From the NCBI RefSeq assembly GCF_007679325.1, contig NZ_VEGI01000005.1:102920-166919 (forward strand): DNA of 64,000 bases, in the 5' to 3' direction. Positions 8,873 to 18,100 of the stretch are shown one piece after another; the first letter of the stretch is position 1, and every line of letters starts with the position of its first letter. The translations under genes were made by a program, and so were the position numbers. The notes beneath the pieces were generated by a model. That model saw nothing but the letters and a program-made list of their open reading frames with translations. It did not search any database and was not told the origin of the DNA. The stretch is from Arthrobacter sp. U41. Lineage in GTDB: Bacteria > Actinomycetota > Actinomycetes > Actinomycetales > Micrococcaceae.

Positions 8873-10399
8873 GTGGTCAAGAATACCGAAGTGAAACTCA
8901 GTGCAATCGCCGGGGACCTGAAGAAGTCCCCCAGCGACGCCCTCGTCATCGGCGTGGGGCAGGGCACGGACGGACCCGTCCTGCTCAGCAACCCCCTGAC
9001 GGCCAAGGCCGCCGAGGCCCTCGCGGAATCACTCAGTGTTCTTGGCATCACCGGCGCAGCCGACCAGGCCCACCGCCTCCCGGGCCTGGCCGAAGCCGGT
9101 GCGAAGGTCCTGGTGCTCGCCGGCGTCGGCAAGGTCTCCGCAACGCAGCCGATCACCGAAGAGGCCCTCCGCCGCGCGGCCGGCTCGGCCGTCCGCCAGC
9201 TGGCCGGCGTCAGCACCGTCGCCCTGGCCCTCCCGACGTCGTCACTGGGCGATGTCGCCGCGGTCGCCGAGGGTGCCGCGATGGGCGCGTACTCCTTCAC
9301 TGAGTACCGCTCCTCCAAGGACGGCCTCAAGGAACCGGTGAAGAATGTCGTGATCGCCACGGACTTTGCCGCCGACAAGGGCCTCAAAACGGTCCTGGAC
9401 CGCGCCGCCCTGATCGGCAAGGCCGTGAACGCGACCCGCACGCTGGTTAACCAGCCGCCGAGCCACCTCTACCCCGAATCCTTCGCGGAAGCGGCCAAGG
9501 AACTGTCCAAGGGCCTGCCCGTGAAGGTGACCGTCTGGGACGAGAAGCGGCTTGAAAAGGAAGGTTTCGGCGGCATCCTCGGCGTCGGCAAGGGATCCAC
9601 CCGGCAGCCGCGCCTGGTCAAGGTGGAATACTCCCCCGCGCGGGCCACCGCCAAGATCGCGCTCGTGGGCAAGGGCATCACCTTCGACACCGGTGGCATT
9701 TCGCTCAAGCCGCACCTGGGCATGGGCGACATGAAGTCGGACATGGCGGGCGCCGCCGTCGTCCTCAACACCGTACTGGCCCTCGCCGGCCTGGGCCTGC
9801 CCGTCAAGGCGACCGCCTGGCTGTGCATCGCCGAGAACATGCCCTCCGGCGCGGCCCAGCGTCCCGCCGACGTGATGACCATCTTCGGCGGCAAGACCGT
9901 CGAGGTACTGAACACCGACGCCGAGGGCCGGCTGGTCATGGCCGACGGCATCGTCGCCGCGAGCCAGGAATACCCGGACGCCATCATCGACGTTGCAACC
10001 CTCACCGGCGCTCAGCTGATCGCCCTGGGCGACCGGACCGCCGGCGTGATGGGCTCCGACTCCGTCACCGGCCCGCTCAAGGCCGCCGCGGACCGCGCCG
10101 GCGAGCTGGTCTGGCCGATGCCGCTTCCAGAGGAGCTGCGCCCCAGCCTCGACTCGCAGGTCGCGGATATCGCCAACATCGGCGAACGCCACGGCGGCAT
10201 GATGACGGCCGCCGTCTTCCTGCGCGAATTCGTCGGCAAGGGCAAGGACGGCGAGCAGATCCCCTGGGCGCACATCGACATCGCTGGCCCGTCCTTCAAC
10301 AACGGCAGCCCCTACGGCTACAACCACAAGCAGGGCACCGGCTGCACGGTGCGCACGCTGGTGGCCTACGTCGAGGACATCCTGGCCAAAACCGCCTAA
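8873..10399 (+). CDS. pepA: Leucyl aminopeptidase (M17)
   Basis: 508 residues from GTG 8873. The C-terminal catalytic domain carries the M17 signature NTDAEGRL (347-354). By homology the two-metal ligands are K267, D272, D290, D349 and E351. It removes N-terminal residues, preferentially Leu, from peptides in the cytosol, normally as a hexamer, and feeds peptide turnover. An ATG 45 bp upstream (8828) is in frame. I prefer the GTG because AGGA lies about 8 nt before it and the family's usual N-terminus (VKNTEVKLSAIAGDL) begins there. M. tuberculosis has the same order, pepB then the sucB orthologue. A strong terminator follows. Confidence 0.93.
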   Translation: MVKNTEVKLSAIAGDLKKSPSDALVIGVGQGTDGPVLLSNPLTAKAAEALAESLSVLGITGAADQAHRLPGLAEAGAKVLVLAGVGKVSATQPITEEALRRAAGSAVRQLAGVSTVALALPTSSLGDVAAVAEGAAMGAYSFTEYRSSKDGLKEPVKNVVIATDFAADKGLKTVLDRAALIGKAVNATRTLVNQPPSHLYPESFAEAAKELSKGLPVKVTVWDEKRLEKEGFGGILGVGKGSTRQPRLVKVEYSPARATAKIALVGKGITFDTGGISLKPHLGMGDMKSDMAGAAVVLNTVLALAGLGLPVKATAWLCIAENMPSGAAQRPADVMTIFGGKTVEVLNTDAEGRLVMADGIVAASQEYPDAIIDVATLTGAQLIALGDRTAGVMGSDSVTGPLKAAADRAGELVWPMPLPEELRPSLDSQVADIANIGERHGGMMTAAVFLREFVGKGKDGEQIPWAHIDIAGPSFNNGSPYGYNHKQGTGCTVRTLVAYVEDILAKTA

Positions 10400-10420
10400 A
10401 GGCGAACTTCCGGCCGTCAA

Positions 10421-10461
10421 CGCCCTTTGTGGCCGGGGCTGATCCCCCGGCCACAAAGGCG
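10421..10461 (+). terminator. Terminator after pepA
   Basis: TTTGTGGCCGGGG and CCCCGGCCACAAA form a perfect 13-bp stem, extended by CGCC/GGCG past one bulged C, with a 6-nt loop. It begins 22 bp after the stop codon. Confidence 0.75.
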
Positions 10462-10557
10462 CGTGACACTGGACACAAGCGCTCCACAAACGCCACGGCA
10501 AGGTGGAGCATGTATTAGTGGTTCGCTAAGGTGAACACCGGTAGTCACAAATGAAAG

Positions 10558-10596
10558 GGAACTCCCCTGCTGGCATAATCACGGCAGGGAAGTTCC
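10558..10596 (+). promoter_or_regulatory. 13-bp inverted repeat around a CATAAT -10 element before lpd
   Basis: GGAACTCCCCTGC (10558-10570) and GCAGGGAAGTTCC (10584-10596) match as an inverted repeat at 12 of 13 positions. A -10-like CATAAT (10574-10579) sits in the 13-bp centre. A regulator bound here would cover the promoter. The lpd GTG start lies 54 bp downstream. No recognisable -35 is present. Confidence 0.45.
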
Positions 10597-10649
10597 AAGA
10601 CCAGATGATGCGTACTCTCGTGTCATCGTTCACGCGAGGGAGCGTTTTA

Positions 10650-12035
10650 GTGGCCGATCAGGCAACTGCGCAAGAATTCGACATCCTGGTACTCGGCGGC
10701 GGCAGCGGCGGCTACGCCACTGCCCTGCGTGCCGTTCAGCTCGGCCTCACCGTCGGCCTCATCGAAAAGGGCAAGCTCGGCGGCACCTGCCTGCACAACG
10801 GCTGTATCCCCACCAAGGCCCTCCTGCACTCCGCAGAACTGGCCGACCACGCCCGTGACTCGGCGAAGTACGGCGTCAACGTCACCCTCGACAGCATCGA
10901 CATCACCGCTGTCAACGCCTACAAAGACGGCATCATTGCCGGCAAGTTCAAGGGCCTGCAGGGCCTCATCAAGGGCAAAAAGGGCATCACCGTCATCGAG
11001 GGTGAAGGCAAGCTCCAGGGCACCGACACCATCGTCGTGAACGGCACCGCCTACAAGGGCAAGAACATTGTCCTCGCGACCGGTTCTTACTCGCGCACGC
11101 TGCCGGGCTTGGAAATCGGCGGCAAGGTCATCACCTCCGATGAAGCCCTCACCATGGATTTCATCCCCAAGAGCGCCATCATCCTTGGCGGCGGCGTGAT
11201 CGGCGTCGAGTTCGCCTCCGTGTGGAAGTCCTTCGGCGTCGACGTCACCGTCATCGAGGGCCTGCCGTCGCTGGTCCCGAACGAGGACGCCACCATCGTC
11301 AAGGCTTTTGAGCGTGCCTTCAAGAAGCGCGGCATCAAGTTCTCCACCGGCACCTTCTTCCAGGGCGTCGAGCAGAACAACGACGGCGTCAAGGTCACCC
11401 TCGTGGACGGCAAGACCTTCGAAGCCGACCTGATGCTCGTCGCCGTCGGCCGCGGCCCGGTTACGGCCAACCTCGGCTACGAAGAGGCCGGCCTGACCAT
11501 TGACCGCGGGTTCGTCATCACGAACGAGCGCCTGCACACCGGCGTCGGCAACGTCTACGCCGTGGGCGACATCGTCCCGGGCATCCAGCTGGCGCACCGC
11601 GGCTACCAGCAGGGCATCTTCGTCGCCGAGGAAATCGCCGGCCTCAAGCCCGTTGTCGTCGAGGACGTCAACATCCCCAAGGTCACCTACTCCGAACCCG
11701 AAATCGCTACGGTCGGCTACACGGAGAAGGCCGCCAAAGCCAAGTTCGGCGACGACCAGATCCAGACCCAGGAATACAACCTCGCCGGCAACGGCAAGAG
11801 CTCCATCCTGGGCACCAGCGGCCTGGTCAAGCTGGTCCGCCAGAAGGACGGCCCCGTCGTCGGCGTCCACATGATCGGCGCCCGCATGGGCGAACAGGTC
11901 GGTGAAGCCCAGCTGATCGTGAACTGGGAAGCATACCCGGAGGACGTGGCCCAGCTGGTCCACGCCCACCCGACGCAGAACGAGTCGCTCGGCGAGGCCC
12001 ACCTGGCCCTGGCCGGCAAGCCCCTTCACGGCTAG
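10650..12035 (+). CDS. lpdA: Dihydrolipoyl dehydrogenase (E3)
   Basis: 461 residues. It reoxidises dihydrolipoyl groups of 2-oxoacid dehydrogenase complexes, passing electrons via a disulfide and FAD to NAD+. The FAD motif GGGSGG is at 16-21, the redox pair C47/C52 in GGTCLHNGCIPTK, and a second Rossmann motif in ILGGGVIGVEFAS. The C-terminal dimer-interface base H440 with E445 lies in HAHPTQNE. The start is GTG at 10650 with GAGGGAG 8 nt upstream; an upstream in-frame ATG (10551) would place a promoter-like inverted repeat inside the gene. It lies just before sucB but is separated from it by a strong terminator. Confidence 0.95.
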   Translation: MADQATAQEFDILVLGGGSGGYATALRAVQLGLTVGLIEKGKLGGTCLHNGCIPTKALLHSAELADHARDSAKYGVNVTLDSIDITAVNAYKDGIIAGKFKGLQGLIKGKKGITVIEGEGKLQGTDTIVVNGTAYKGKNIVLATGSYSRTLPGLEIGGKVITSDEALTMDFIPKSAIILGGGVIGVEFASVWKSFGVDVTVIEGLPSLVPNEDATIVKAFERAFKKRGIKFSTGTFFQGVEQNNDGVKVTLVDGKTFEADLMLVAVGRGPVTANLGYEEAGLTIDRGFVITNERLHTGVGNVYAVGDIVPGIQLAHRGYQQGIFVAEEIAGLKPVVVEDVNIPKVTYSEPEIATVGYTEKAAKAKFGDDQIQTQEYNLAGNGKSSILGTSGLVKLVRQKDGPVVGVHMIGARMGEQVGEAQLIVNWEAYPEDVAQLVHAHPTQNESLGEAHLALAGKPLHG

Positions 12036-12070
12036 CAGTTCCGCCAGCACCACCGCAAGACCACAGGGCG

Positions 12071-12103
12071 TAGTGCACCCGGCCCAAAAGGCCGGGTGCA
12101 CTA
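12071..12103 (+). terminator. Terminator between lpdA and sucB
   Basis: A perfect 14-bp stem TAGTGCACCCGGCC / GGCCGGGTGCACTA with loop CAAAA lies 35 bp after the lpdA stop. It implies that sucB has its own promoter in the next ~55 bp or relies on read-through. Confidence 0.75.
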
Positions 12104-12161
12104 AGCTCGACCAAGGCAGCAATCATCCGCACCAAAGATCAATAAGGAGAACGGGGACGAC

Positions 12162-13937
12162 ATGTCTGAATCCGTTAACTTGCCCGCCCTCGGTGAGAGT
12201 GTCACCGAAGGAACCGTCACCCGCTGGCTCAAGCAGGTAGGTGACCGGGTAGAGGTGGACGAGCCGCTGCTCGAGGTTTCCACCGACAAAGTCGACACCG
12301 AGATCCCCTCTCCGATCGCCGGCGTGATCGAGGAAATCCTCGTGGCCGAAGACGAGACCGCTGAAGTTGGCGCACCGCTCGTGCGCATCGGCGACGGCTC
12401 CGGTTCCGCCGGCTCGGGCGAAGCCGCCCCGGCCGAGGAAGCACCCGCCGAAGCTGAAGCACCCGCGGAAGCACCGGCGGCCGAGGCACCCGCCGAAACC
12501 GAGGCACCCGCCGCCGAAGCACCCGCCGCCGAAGCACCGGCCGCCGAAGCTGCCGCTCCCGCCGGCGACGGCCACGAAGTCACGCTCCCCGCCCTGGGCG
12601 AGAGCGTCACCGAAGGAACCGTCACCCGCTGGCTCAAGAGCATCGGCGACACCGTCGAGGTCGACGAGCCGCTGCTCGAGGTCTCCACCGACAAAGTCGA
12701 CACCGAGATCCCGTCCCCGGTTGCCGGCACCCTGCAGGAAATCCGCGTTGCCGAGGACGAAACGGCCGAGGTCGGTTCCGTCCTGGCCGTGATCGGCTCC
12801 GGCGCCGCCGCTCCCGCCGCGGCACCTTCCCCGGAAGCTCCGAAAGAAGCGGCAGCACCGAAAGAGGCAGCAGCGCCGAAGGAAGAGGCTCCCAAGCAGG
12901 AAGCCGCTCCCGCTGAAGCACCGAAGCAGGAAGCTCCCAAGGAAGCAGCCCCCGCCGCTCCCGCAGCCCCGGCCCAGGAAGAGGCTCCGGCAGCCTCTGC
13001 TGCGGAGTCCGGCTACGTCACCCCGCTGGTCCGCAAGCTCGCCAACCAGCAGGGTGTGGACATCTCCTCCCTGACCGGCACCGGCGTCGGCGGCCGCATC
13101 CGCAAGCAGGACGTGATGGCAGCAGCAGAAGCCAAGGCAGCCCCGGCTCCCGCGGCGGCTGCACCGGCAGCTTCCGCCGCCCCCGCCGCGCGTCCGTCCG
13201 CCGATCAGTCCTCGCTGCGCGGCACCGTGCAGAAGGCCCCGCGGATCCGCCAGGTCATCGCCCGCCGCATGCGCGAGTCGCTGGACATCTCCACCCAGCT
13301 GACCCAGGTGCACGAGGTGGACATGACCAAGGTCGCCAAGCTGCGCGCCAAGGCGAAGAACTCCTTCCAGGCCCAGAACGGCTCCAAGCTGACCTTCCTG
13401 CCGTTCATCGCCAAGGCTGTTGCCGAGGCCCTGAAGCAGCACCCGAAGGTCAACGCCTCCTACGACGAGGACAAGCAGGAGATCACCTACCACAACGCCG
13501 AGCACCTGGCGATTGCGGTGGACACGGACAAGGGCCTGCTGGTTCCGGTCATTGCCGACGCCGGCAACCTGAACCTCGCCGGCTTGGCCGGCAAGATCGC
13601 CGACGTCGCGGACCGTACCCGCAACGGCAAGATCGGCCCGGACGAGCTCTCCGGCGGAACCTTCAGCATCACCAACATCGGCTCCGTGGGCGCCCTGTTC
13701 GACACACCCATCATCAACCAGCCGCAGGTTGCCATCCTTGGCACCGGCGCGATCGTCAAGCGGGCCGTTGTGGTCGCAGATGAGAACGGCGATGACTCGC
13801 TGGCCATCCGCTCCATGATGTACCTCTCCCTGACGTACGATCACCGGCTGGTGGACGGCGCCGATGCAGGCCGCTTCCTGCAGACGCTGAAGGCACGCCT
13901 GGAGGAAGGCGCCTTCGAAGCAGACCTCGGGCTGTAG
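12162..13937 (+). CDS. sucB: Dihydrolipoamide acyltransferase (E2, actinobacterial SucB type)
   Basis: 591 residues. Two lipoyl domains (about 1-79 and 138-214) carry the attachment lysines K43 and K178 in STDKVD. They are joined by Ala/Pro/Glu-rich linkers. A peripheral-subunit-binding domain is at 285-320 ([20 protein letters not shown]). The catalytic trimer-forming domain runs from about 355 to the end, with the active-site H561 and D565 in [10 protein letters not shown]. It transfers the acyl group (succinyl, and in Actinobacteria possibly also acetyl) from lipoamide to CoA within the 2-oxoacid dehydrogenase complex. AAGGAGA lies 11 nt before the ATG. E1 genes are not in the window. LipB/LipA, which lipoylate it, are encoded at 26.6-28.2 kb. 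Confidence 0.93.
   Translation: MSESVNLPALGESVTEGTVTRWLKQVGDRVEVDEPLLEVSTDKVDTEIPSPIAGVIEEILVAEDETAEVGAPLVRIGDGSGSAGSGEAAPAEEAPAEAEAPAEAPAAEAPAETEAPAAEAPAAEAPAAEAAAPAGDGHEVTLPALGESVTEGTVTRWLKSIGDTVEVDEPLLEVSTDKVDTEIPSPVAGTLQEIRVAEDETAEVGSVLAVIGSGAAAPAAAPSPEAPKEAAAPKEAAAPKEEAPKQEAAPAEAPKQEAPKEAAPAAPAAPAQEEAPAASAAESGYVTPLVRKLANQQGVDISSLTGTGVGGRIRKQDVMAAAEAKAAPAPAAAAPAASAAPAARPSADQSSLRGTVQKAPRIRQVIARRMRESLDISTQLTQVHEVDMTKVAKLRAKAKNSFQAQNGSKLTFLPFIAKAVAEALKQHPKVNASYDEDKQEITYHNAEHLAIAVDTDKGLLVPVIADAGNLNLAGLAGKIADVADRTRNGKIGPDELSGGTFSITNIGSVGALFDTPIINQPQVAILGTGAIVKRAVVVADENGDDSLAIRSMMYLSLTYDHRLVDGADAGRFLQTLKARLEEGAFEADLGL
12171..12795 (+). repeat. Duplicated lipoyl-domain coding sequence within sucB
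   Basis: The lipoyl-domain segments near 12171-12390 and 12576-12795 are almost identical in protein and very close in DNA; for example the bases encoding [12 protein letters not shown] and [11 protein letters not shown] nearly match. They are separated by an Ala/Pro/Glu repeat linker. The homology is long enough to allow domain loss or gain by recombination. Confidence 0.75.
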
Positions 13938-13961
13938 CCTCCAGCGCCACGAAACACGTTA

Positions 13962-14026
13962 GGGCGACGGCGGTGCGGGCGCCGGTGGGAAACCACCGGA
14001 CACCGTGCCGCCGTCGCCCTTTTTGT
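13962..14026 (+). terminator. Strong terminator after sucB
   Basis: GGGCGACGGCGG pairs with CCGCCGTCGCCC, an inner hairpin CCGGTGG-GAAA-CCACCGG extends it, and TTTTT follows. This is the clearest U-tract terminator in the window. Confidence 0.85.
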
Positions 14027-14086
14027 GCTTGAAACGCCCTCGTCCGGGGCGGGCGGGTCTTACTACGGCGCGTAGAATCTTCTGGC

Positions 14087-14098
14087 TAGACTGATGCC
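14087..14098 (+). promoter_or_regulatory. -10 TAGACT 6 nt before the start of the 14099 gene
   Basis: TAGACT, six bases, ATG. There is no Shine-Dalgarno; probable leaderless promoter. A second TANNNT (TAGAAT) lies about 15 bp upstream. Confidence 0.55.
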
Positions 14099-14449
14099 AT
14101 GAATATCGTCTATAACATCGTGGTCTTCCTGCACATCGTCGGCGCCGCCATGATCGTGGGCATCTGGATCGGCCAGATGAAGAAGCCCACCGTCCACCCC
14201 CGCCAGTTCGACGGCGCGATGCTGCAGCTCCTGACCGGCATCGCCCTGATGGGGCTCATCCCTGCCCTGGACATGGACGCCAACTATGCCAAGCTCGGCA
14301 TCAAGTTGGCCGTGGCCGTGGCCGTGGGGGTCCTGGCGTTTATGGGCCGCCGCAAGTACAAGAAGGGCGAGGACGTCGGCAAGGGCCTGGCGCACGCCGT
14401 GGGCGGCCTGGCCCTGCTCAACGTGGCCATCGCCACCCTCTGGCAGTAG
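14099..14449 (+). CDS. Small integral membrane protein, function unknown
   Basis: 116 residues with four predicted membrane helices: about 4-23 (starting YNIVVFLHIVGAAMIVG), 40-58, 69-84 and 98-114. It has a conserved-looking histidine (H12) in helix 1 and a basic loop (GRRKYKKGED) before helix 4. I do not recognise a characterised family. The histidine in the first helix and the four-helix layout recall small b-type-cytochrome-like or CopD-like membrane proteins, but that is only a resemblance. The gene is monocistronic between two strong terminators, with a leaderless-type promoter. Confidence 0.75.
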   Translation: MNIVYNIVVFLHIVGAAMIVGIWIGQMKKPTVHPRQFDGAMLQLLTGIALMGLIPALDMDANYAKLGIKLAVAVAVGVLAFMGRRKYKKGEDVGKGLAHAVGGLALLNVAIATLWQ

Positions 14450-14465
14450 GCCCCGCAACCCTGCA

Positions 14466-14499
14466 ACGGCGACGCACCCCGCGCGGGGTGCGTCGCCGT
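14466..14499 (+). terminator. Terminator after the small membrane protein gene
   Basis: Perfect stem ACGGCGACGCACCCC / GGGGTGCGTCGCCGT with a 4-nt GCGC loop, 16 bp after the stop codon. Confidence 0.7.
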
Positions 14500-14657
14500 C
14501 GTCGTTCCGCAAAGAGCCCGGCCGGCGACGTACTGAGCGTCGTCACAATCCTCCGAGAGCGGACACCGGTGCGCCGGGGGCGCCTTATCCCTAGGATGGG
14601 ACACGGCATGGTCCGGCGCAGCGCCGGACGGTGATTCACAAACGACGAGGAGTGGAC

Positions 14658-15086
14658 ATGGCAGCAACACGCACCGCACACACAGTATGGAACGGCGACC
14701 TGATGACGGGCACCGGCAACACCACGCTGGACAGCTCCGGCCTGGGCAACTTCGATGTCACCTGGAAGGCGCGCACCGAGGCTTCCGAGGGCAAGACCAG
14801 CCCCGAAGAGCTCATCGCCGCAGCGCACTCGGCGTGCTTCTCTATGGCCTTCAGCCATGCCCTCGCGCAGGCCGGCCACACCCCGGAGGAAGTCAACACC
14901 AAGGCGGACGTCACCTTCGTGCCCGGCACCGGCATCACGGACAGCCACCTGACCGTCAGCGCGCGGATCCCCGGAATCTCGGAAGAGGACTTCCAGCGGA
15001 TCGCCGAGGAAGCCAAGGTGGGCTGCCCCGTCTCGGGCGCCCTCACCGGCCTCAAGATCACCTTGGACGCCACCCTGGCCTCCTAG
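14658..15086 (+). CDS. osmC: OsmC-family peroxiredoxin
   Basis: 142 residues. OsmC/Ohr fold proteins reduce organic hydroperoxides with two conserved cysteines. Here these are the Cys in AHSACFSMAFSHAL and the Cys in VGCPVSGAL. The N-terminal strand segment AHTVWNGDLMTGTGN and the TSPEELIAAAHSACFSM block are typical of the OsmC rather than the Ohr subgroup. GAGGAG lies 5 nt before the ATG at 14658; a longer frame from 14631 lacks this support. Its reductant (often lipoylated protein plus Lpd for Ohr/OsmC in some bacteria) is not shown here, although lpdA and sucB are close neighbours. A very strong bidirectional hairpin follows. Confidence 0.9.
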   Translation: MAATRTAHTVWNGDLMTGTGNTTLDSSGLGNFDVTWKARTEASEGKTSPEELIAAAHSACFSMAFSHALAQAGHTPEEVNTKADVTFVPGTGITDSHLTVSARIPGISEEDFQRIAEEAKVGCPVSGALTGLKITLDATLAS

Positions 15087-15095
15087 CGTTTGACG

Positions 15096-15157
15096 CGCCA
15101 ACGGCGAAGGCCCCCGTTCCCTGATGTGTCAGGGAACGGGGGCCTTCGCCGTTGGCG
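15096..15157. terminator. Bidirectional terminator with a perfect 29-bp stem
   Basis: It lies between the convergent osmC and tricorn genes. The arms 15096-15124 and 15129-15157 are exact reverse complements (CGCCAACGGCGAAGG... / ...CCTTCGCCGTTGGCG) around a TGTG loop. It is unusually long for a bacterial terminator. Confidence 0.8.
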
Positions 15158-15181
15158 GTGGCGCCCCGGCGGACGCCGCGG

Positions 15182-18100
15182 CTAGTTTACCGGCCGGCGG
15201 GCCGGCAGCGGGGCGGGCCGCACCAGGCGGTAGCCCTCGCGCAGCGGCGGCCTGTCGGTGGGCAGCTCCTGGATCATTTCCTTCAGCGCTCCGATGCCGT
15301 ACTCCAGCTGCGGGTCCATGCCGGCGGCATAGGCGTGCGGCGGGAACGTCACTTCGATGTCCGGGGCGACGCCGAAGTTCTCGACACCCCACCCCACACC
15401 GCCGGAGAACCAGGTGGCGTACCGCGGCTGGGTGACGCCGGTCCCGTCGGCCAGGGCGAAGCGGTTGTCGATGCCGACCACACCGCCCCAGGTCCTGGTG
15501 CCGATGACGGGGCCGATCCCCCGCAGCTTGGAAACCTGGGTGATGATGTCGCCGTCGGAGCCGGCGAATTCGTCGGTCAGGATGATGACGGGACCGCGCG
15601 GTGCGTGATGCGGGTACGTCCGCGGCCGTTCCCCGCGCGGCATGCTCCAGCCGGTGACCTTGCGCCCGATGAGTTCCGCGACGAGCTGCGAGGTGTGCCC
15701 TCCCCGGTTGCGGCGGACGTCCACGATCAGCCCGTCGAGCGCCGTTTCGGTGTCAAGGTCGCGGTGCAGCTGCGCCCAGCCGTTGGCCATCATGTCGGGG
15801 ATGTGCAGGTAACCGAACGTCCCCTGCGAGGCCTGCCGGACGGTCCGGCGGTTCGCCGCCACCCATTCCTGGTACCTCAGCCGCTCCTCGTCCTTGACCG
15901 GGACGACGGCGATGCGCCGCTGTTTCCCGGCCTGGCCCGGGTGCCCGGCGCCGTTGCGCAGGGTGAGTTCGACGGCGCGGCCCGCGGCGCCTACCAGCTG
16001 CATGGCGGGAGTACGCGCTTCGGTGAGCTCGACGCCGTCGATCGCCAGCAGCACGTCGCCGGGTTTGGCGTCGGCGCCCGGCCGGGTCAGCGGAGACGTG
16101 GCGAGCGGGTCGGAGGACTCCCCGGCCAGGATCCGGGTGATCTCCCAGCCCTCGCCAGTGAAGACGAGGTCGGCGCCGAGACGGCCCTGGCCGTTGCTGC
16201 CGTTCTCGGTCACGGCGGCGGGACGGACGTAGGCGTGCGAGGTGCCCAGTTCGCCGTGGAGCTCCCAGAGCAGGTCCACAAGGTCGTCGTGCGAGCCGAG
16301 GCGGTCCACGATCGGGCGGTACCGGGCGTGCACCGAATCCCAGTCCTGCCCGGCCATGTCTTCCGTCCAGAAGAAGTCGCGCTGGAGCCGCCAGGCTTCA
16401 TCGAAGGCCTGGCCCCAGACGCTGAGCGGGTCGAGCTGCACGCGAATGCGGCTGAGGTCCACCTTGACCAGCTGCCCGGACTCCTCGTCGGCTTTGGCGT
16501 TGGCGGGTGAGACGCGGATCTGCTTGTCCTGCAGGACCACCACCTTTTCGCCGTCGCCGGAGAGACGGTAGCTGTCCAGGGCGTCCACGATGGTGCTGGT
16601 CTTCCGCTTGGCCAGGTCGAAGCGGACGAGGCAGGGCGCCGCGTTCTTGTCCTCAAGGCTGGCGCGGCCCTCGCCGGTGACGCCGGAGAGTTCGCTGTCG
16701 ACCCAGAGAAGTGCCCCGGCTGTGGCAGTAAGGGCGGAGTAGTTTCCCTGCGGCACGGGCACGCTGATGACGCGGTGCGCCAGGCCGTCAGCGTCGACCC
16801 GGATCGCGGGAACGTGATCCGGGCCGGACGTTCCTGCCGGCGCGTCGTCAGTTTCTACCTGCGGGTCCTCCTGCGGGGCGGCCGGCAGGTCGATGCTCGG
16901 ACCGAAGGGCGAGGGGGTGTCCGCGGCGAGGGCCACAAGGTAGGGCTTGATCGGGCTCGGGAAGGACAAGTCGAACGAGTGTCCGTCGTACACAGGATCG
17001 AAGCTGCGGTTGGAGAGGAACGCGAGGAACTTTCCGTCGGGGGTGAACGACGGCGCTTCGTCGCGGAAGCGTCCGTCGGTGACCTCCACGATGGTCCGCT
17101 TCCCGTCCGCTGCCGTGCCGGCGTCGTCCGCCCTGGTCATGCGCAGCCGGCTGCGGGAACCGAAGGAGGTGACCGGCTCGGACCAGCCCAGCCAGGCCGA
17201 GTCCGGGGACCAGCTGAAGCCCTCGATGCTACCCTCGCCGATGCTGCTGACGAGCGACATGGTGCCGGTGCGGGTGTCCGCGAGGTAGATCTCGCCGAAC
17301 GCGGTGCCAACGGCGAGCCAGTGGCCGTCCGGGCTGGCCTCCATGGCGCTGGCCCTGGTGGGCTTGGGGAATTCGATTCTGGTCGGCTGGCCGGACTGGG
17401 CCTGCCGGGCTCCGGCGGTGCCTTCCGCGGGACCGGCCATGACGGCGGTGTCTGCTGTGACGCCGGCGACGGCGTCAGCGGGGTGGTGGTCCGGTCCGGC
17501 GGCGCTGGCCGCCGGGACAGCGGCCACGGCGTCGGGCCGGGTGAGGGCGGCCGCCGAGACGGGCCTCGGAAGGGGCGCGCCGGCGTCGGAATCCTTCTGC
17601 GGCCGGGAGGCTTGCTGCTGCGCCGGAGCGGTCTGCTGTCCCCCGGACTGGGCGGCGGACTGGTGACCGGACTGGTCTGCGGACTTCCGGCCGGAACCTT
17701 CGTTTCCAAAATTCGGGGTGCCGGCGATCTCTTTCAGGTACAGGGCCTCCACGCCGTCGTGATCGGCGACGTAGGCAATCCTGCCCTCGCCGAAGGGACG
17801 GGGCAGGCGGGCCCGGACGCCGGGTGTTGCTTCCAGTATCCGCGAGGGGCCGTCCTTGTGCCGCAGCCAGTGCAGCGTGCCGTGGGCTTCCACTGCGCTG
17901 GAGCCGCCCGTGCGGTCCGGGACCACATCGCCCAGGTGCCGTGCCGGCTTCAGCGGCACACCGCGGCGGGCCTGCGAGGCTGACCCCAGGGAAATCTCGA
18001 GTTTGACCGCGTCCGAGCCGAGGTCCGGCAGCATCCACAGCTCGCCGGCCGATTCGAAGACAACGCGCTGGCCGTCGGTGGCGGCGTGGCGGACGTAGAA

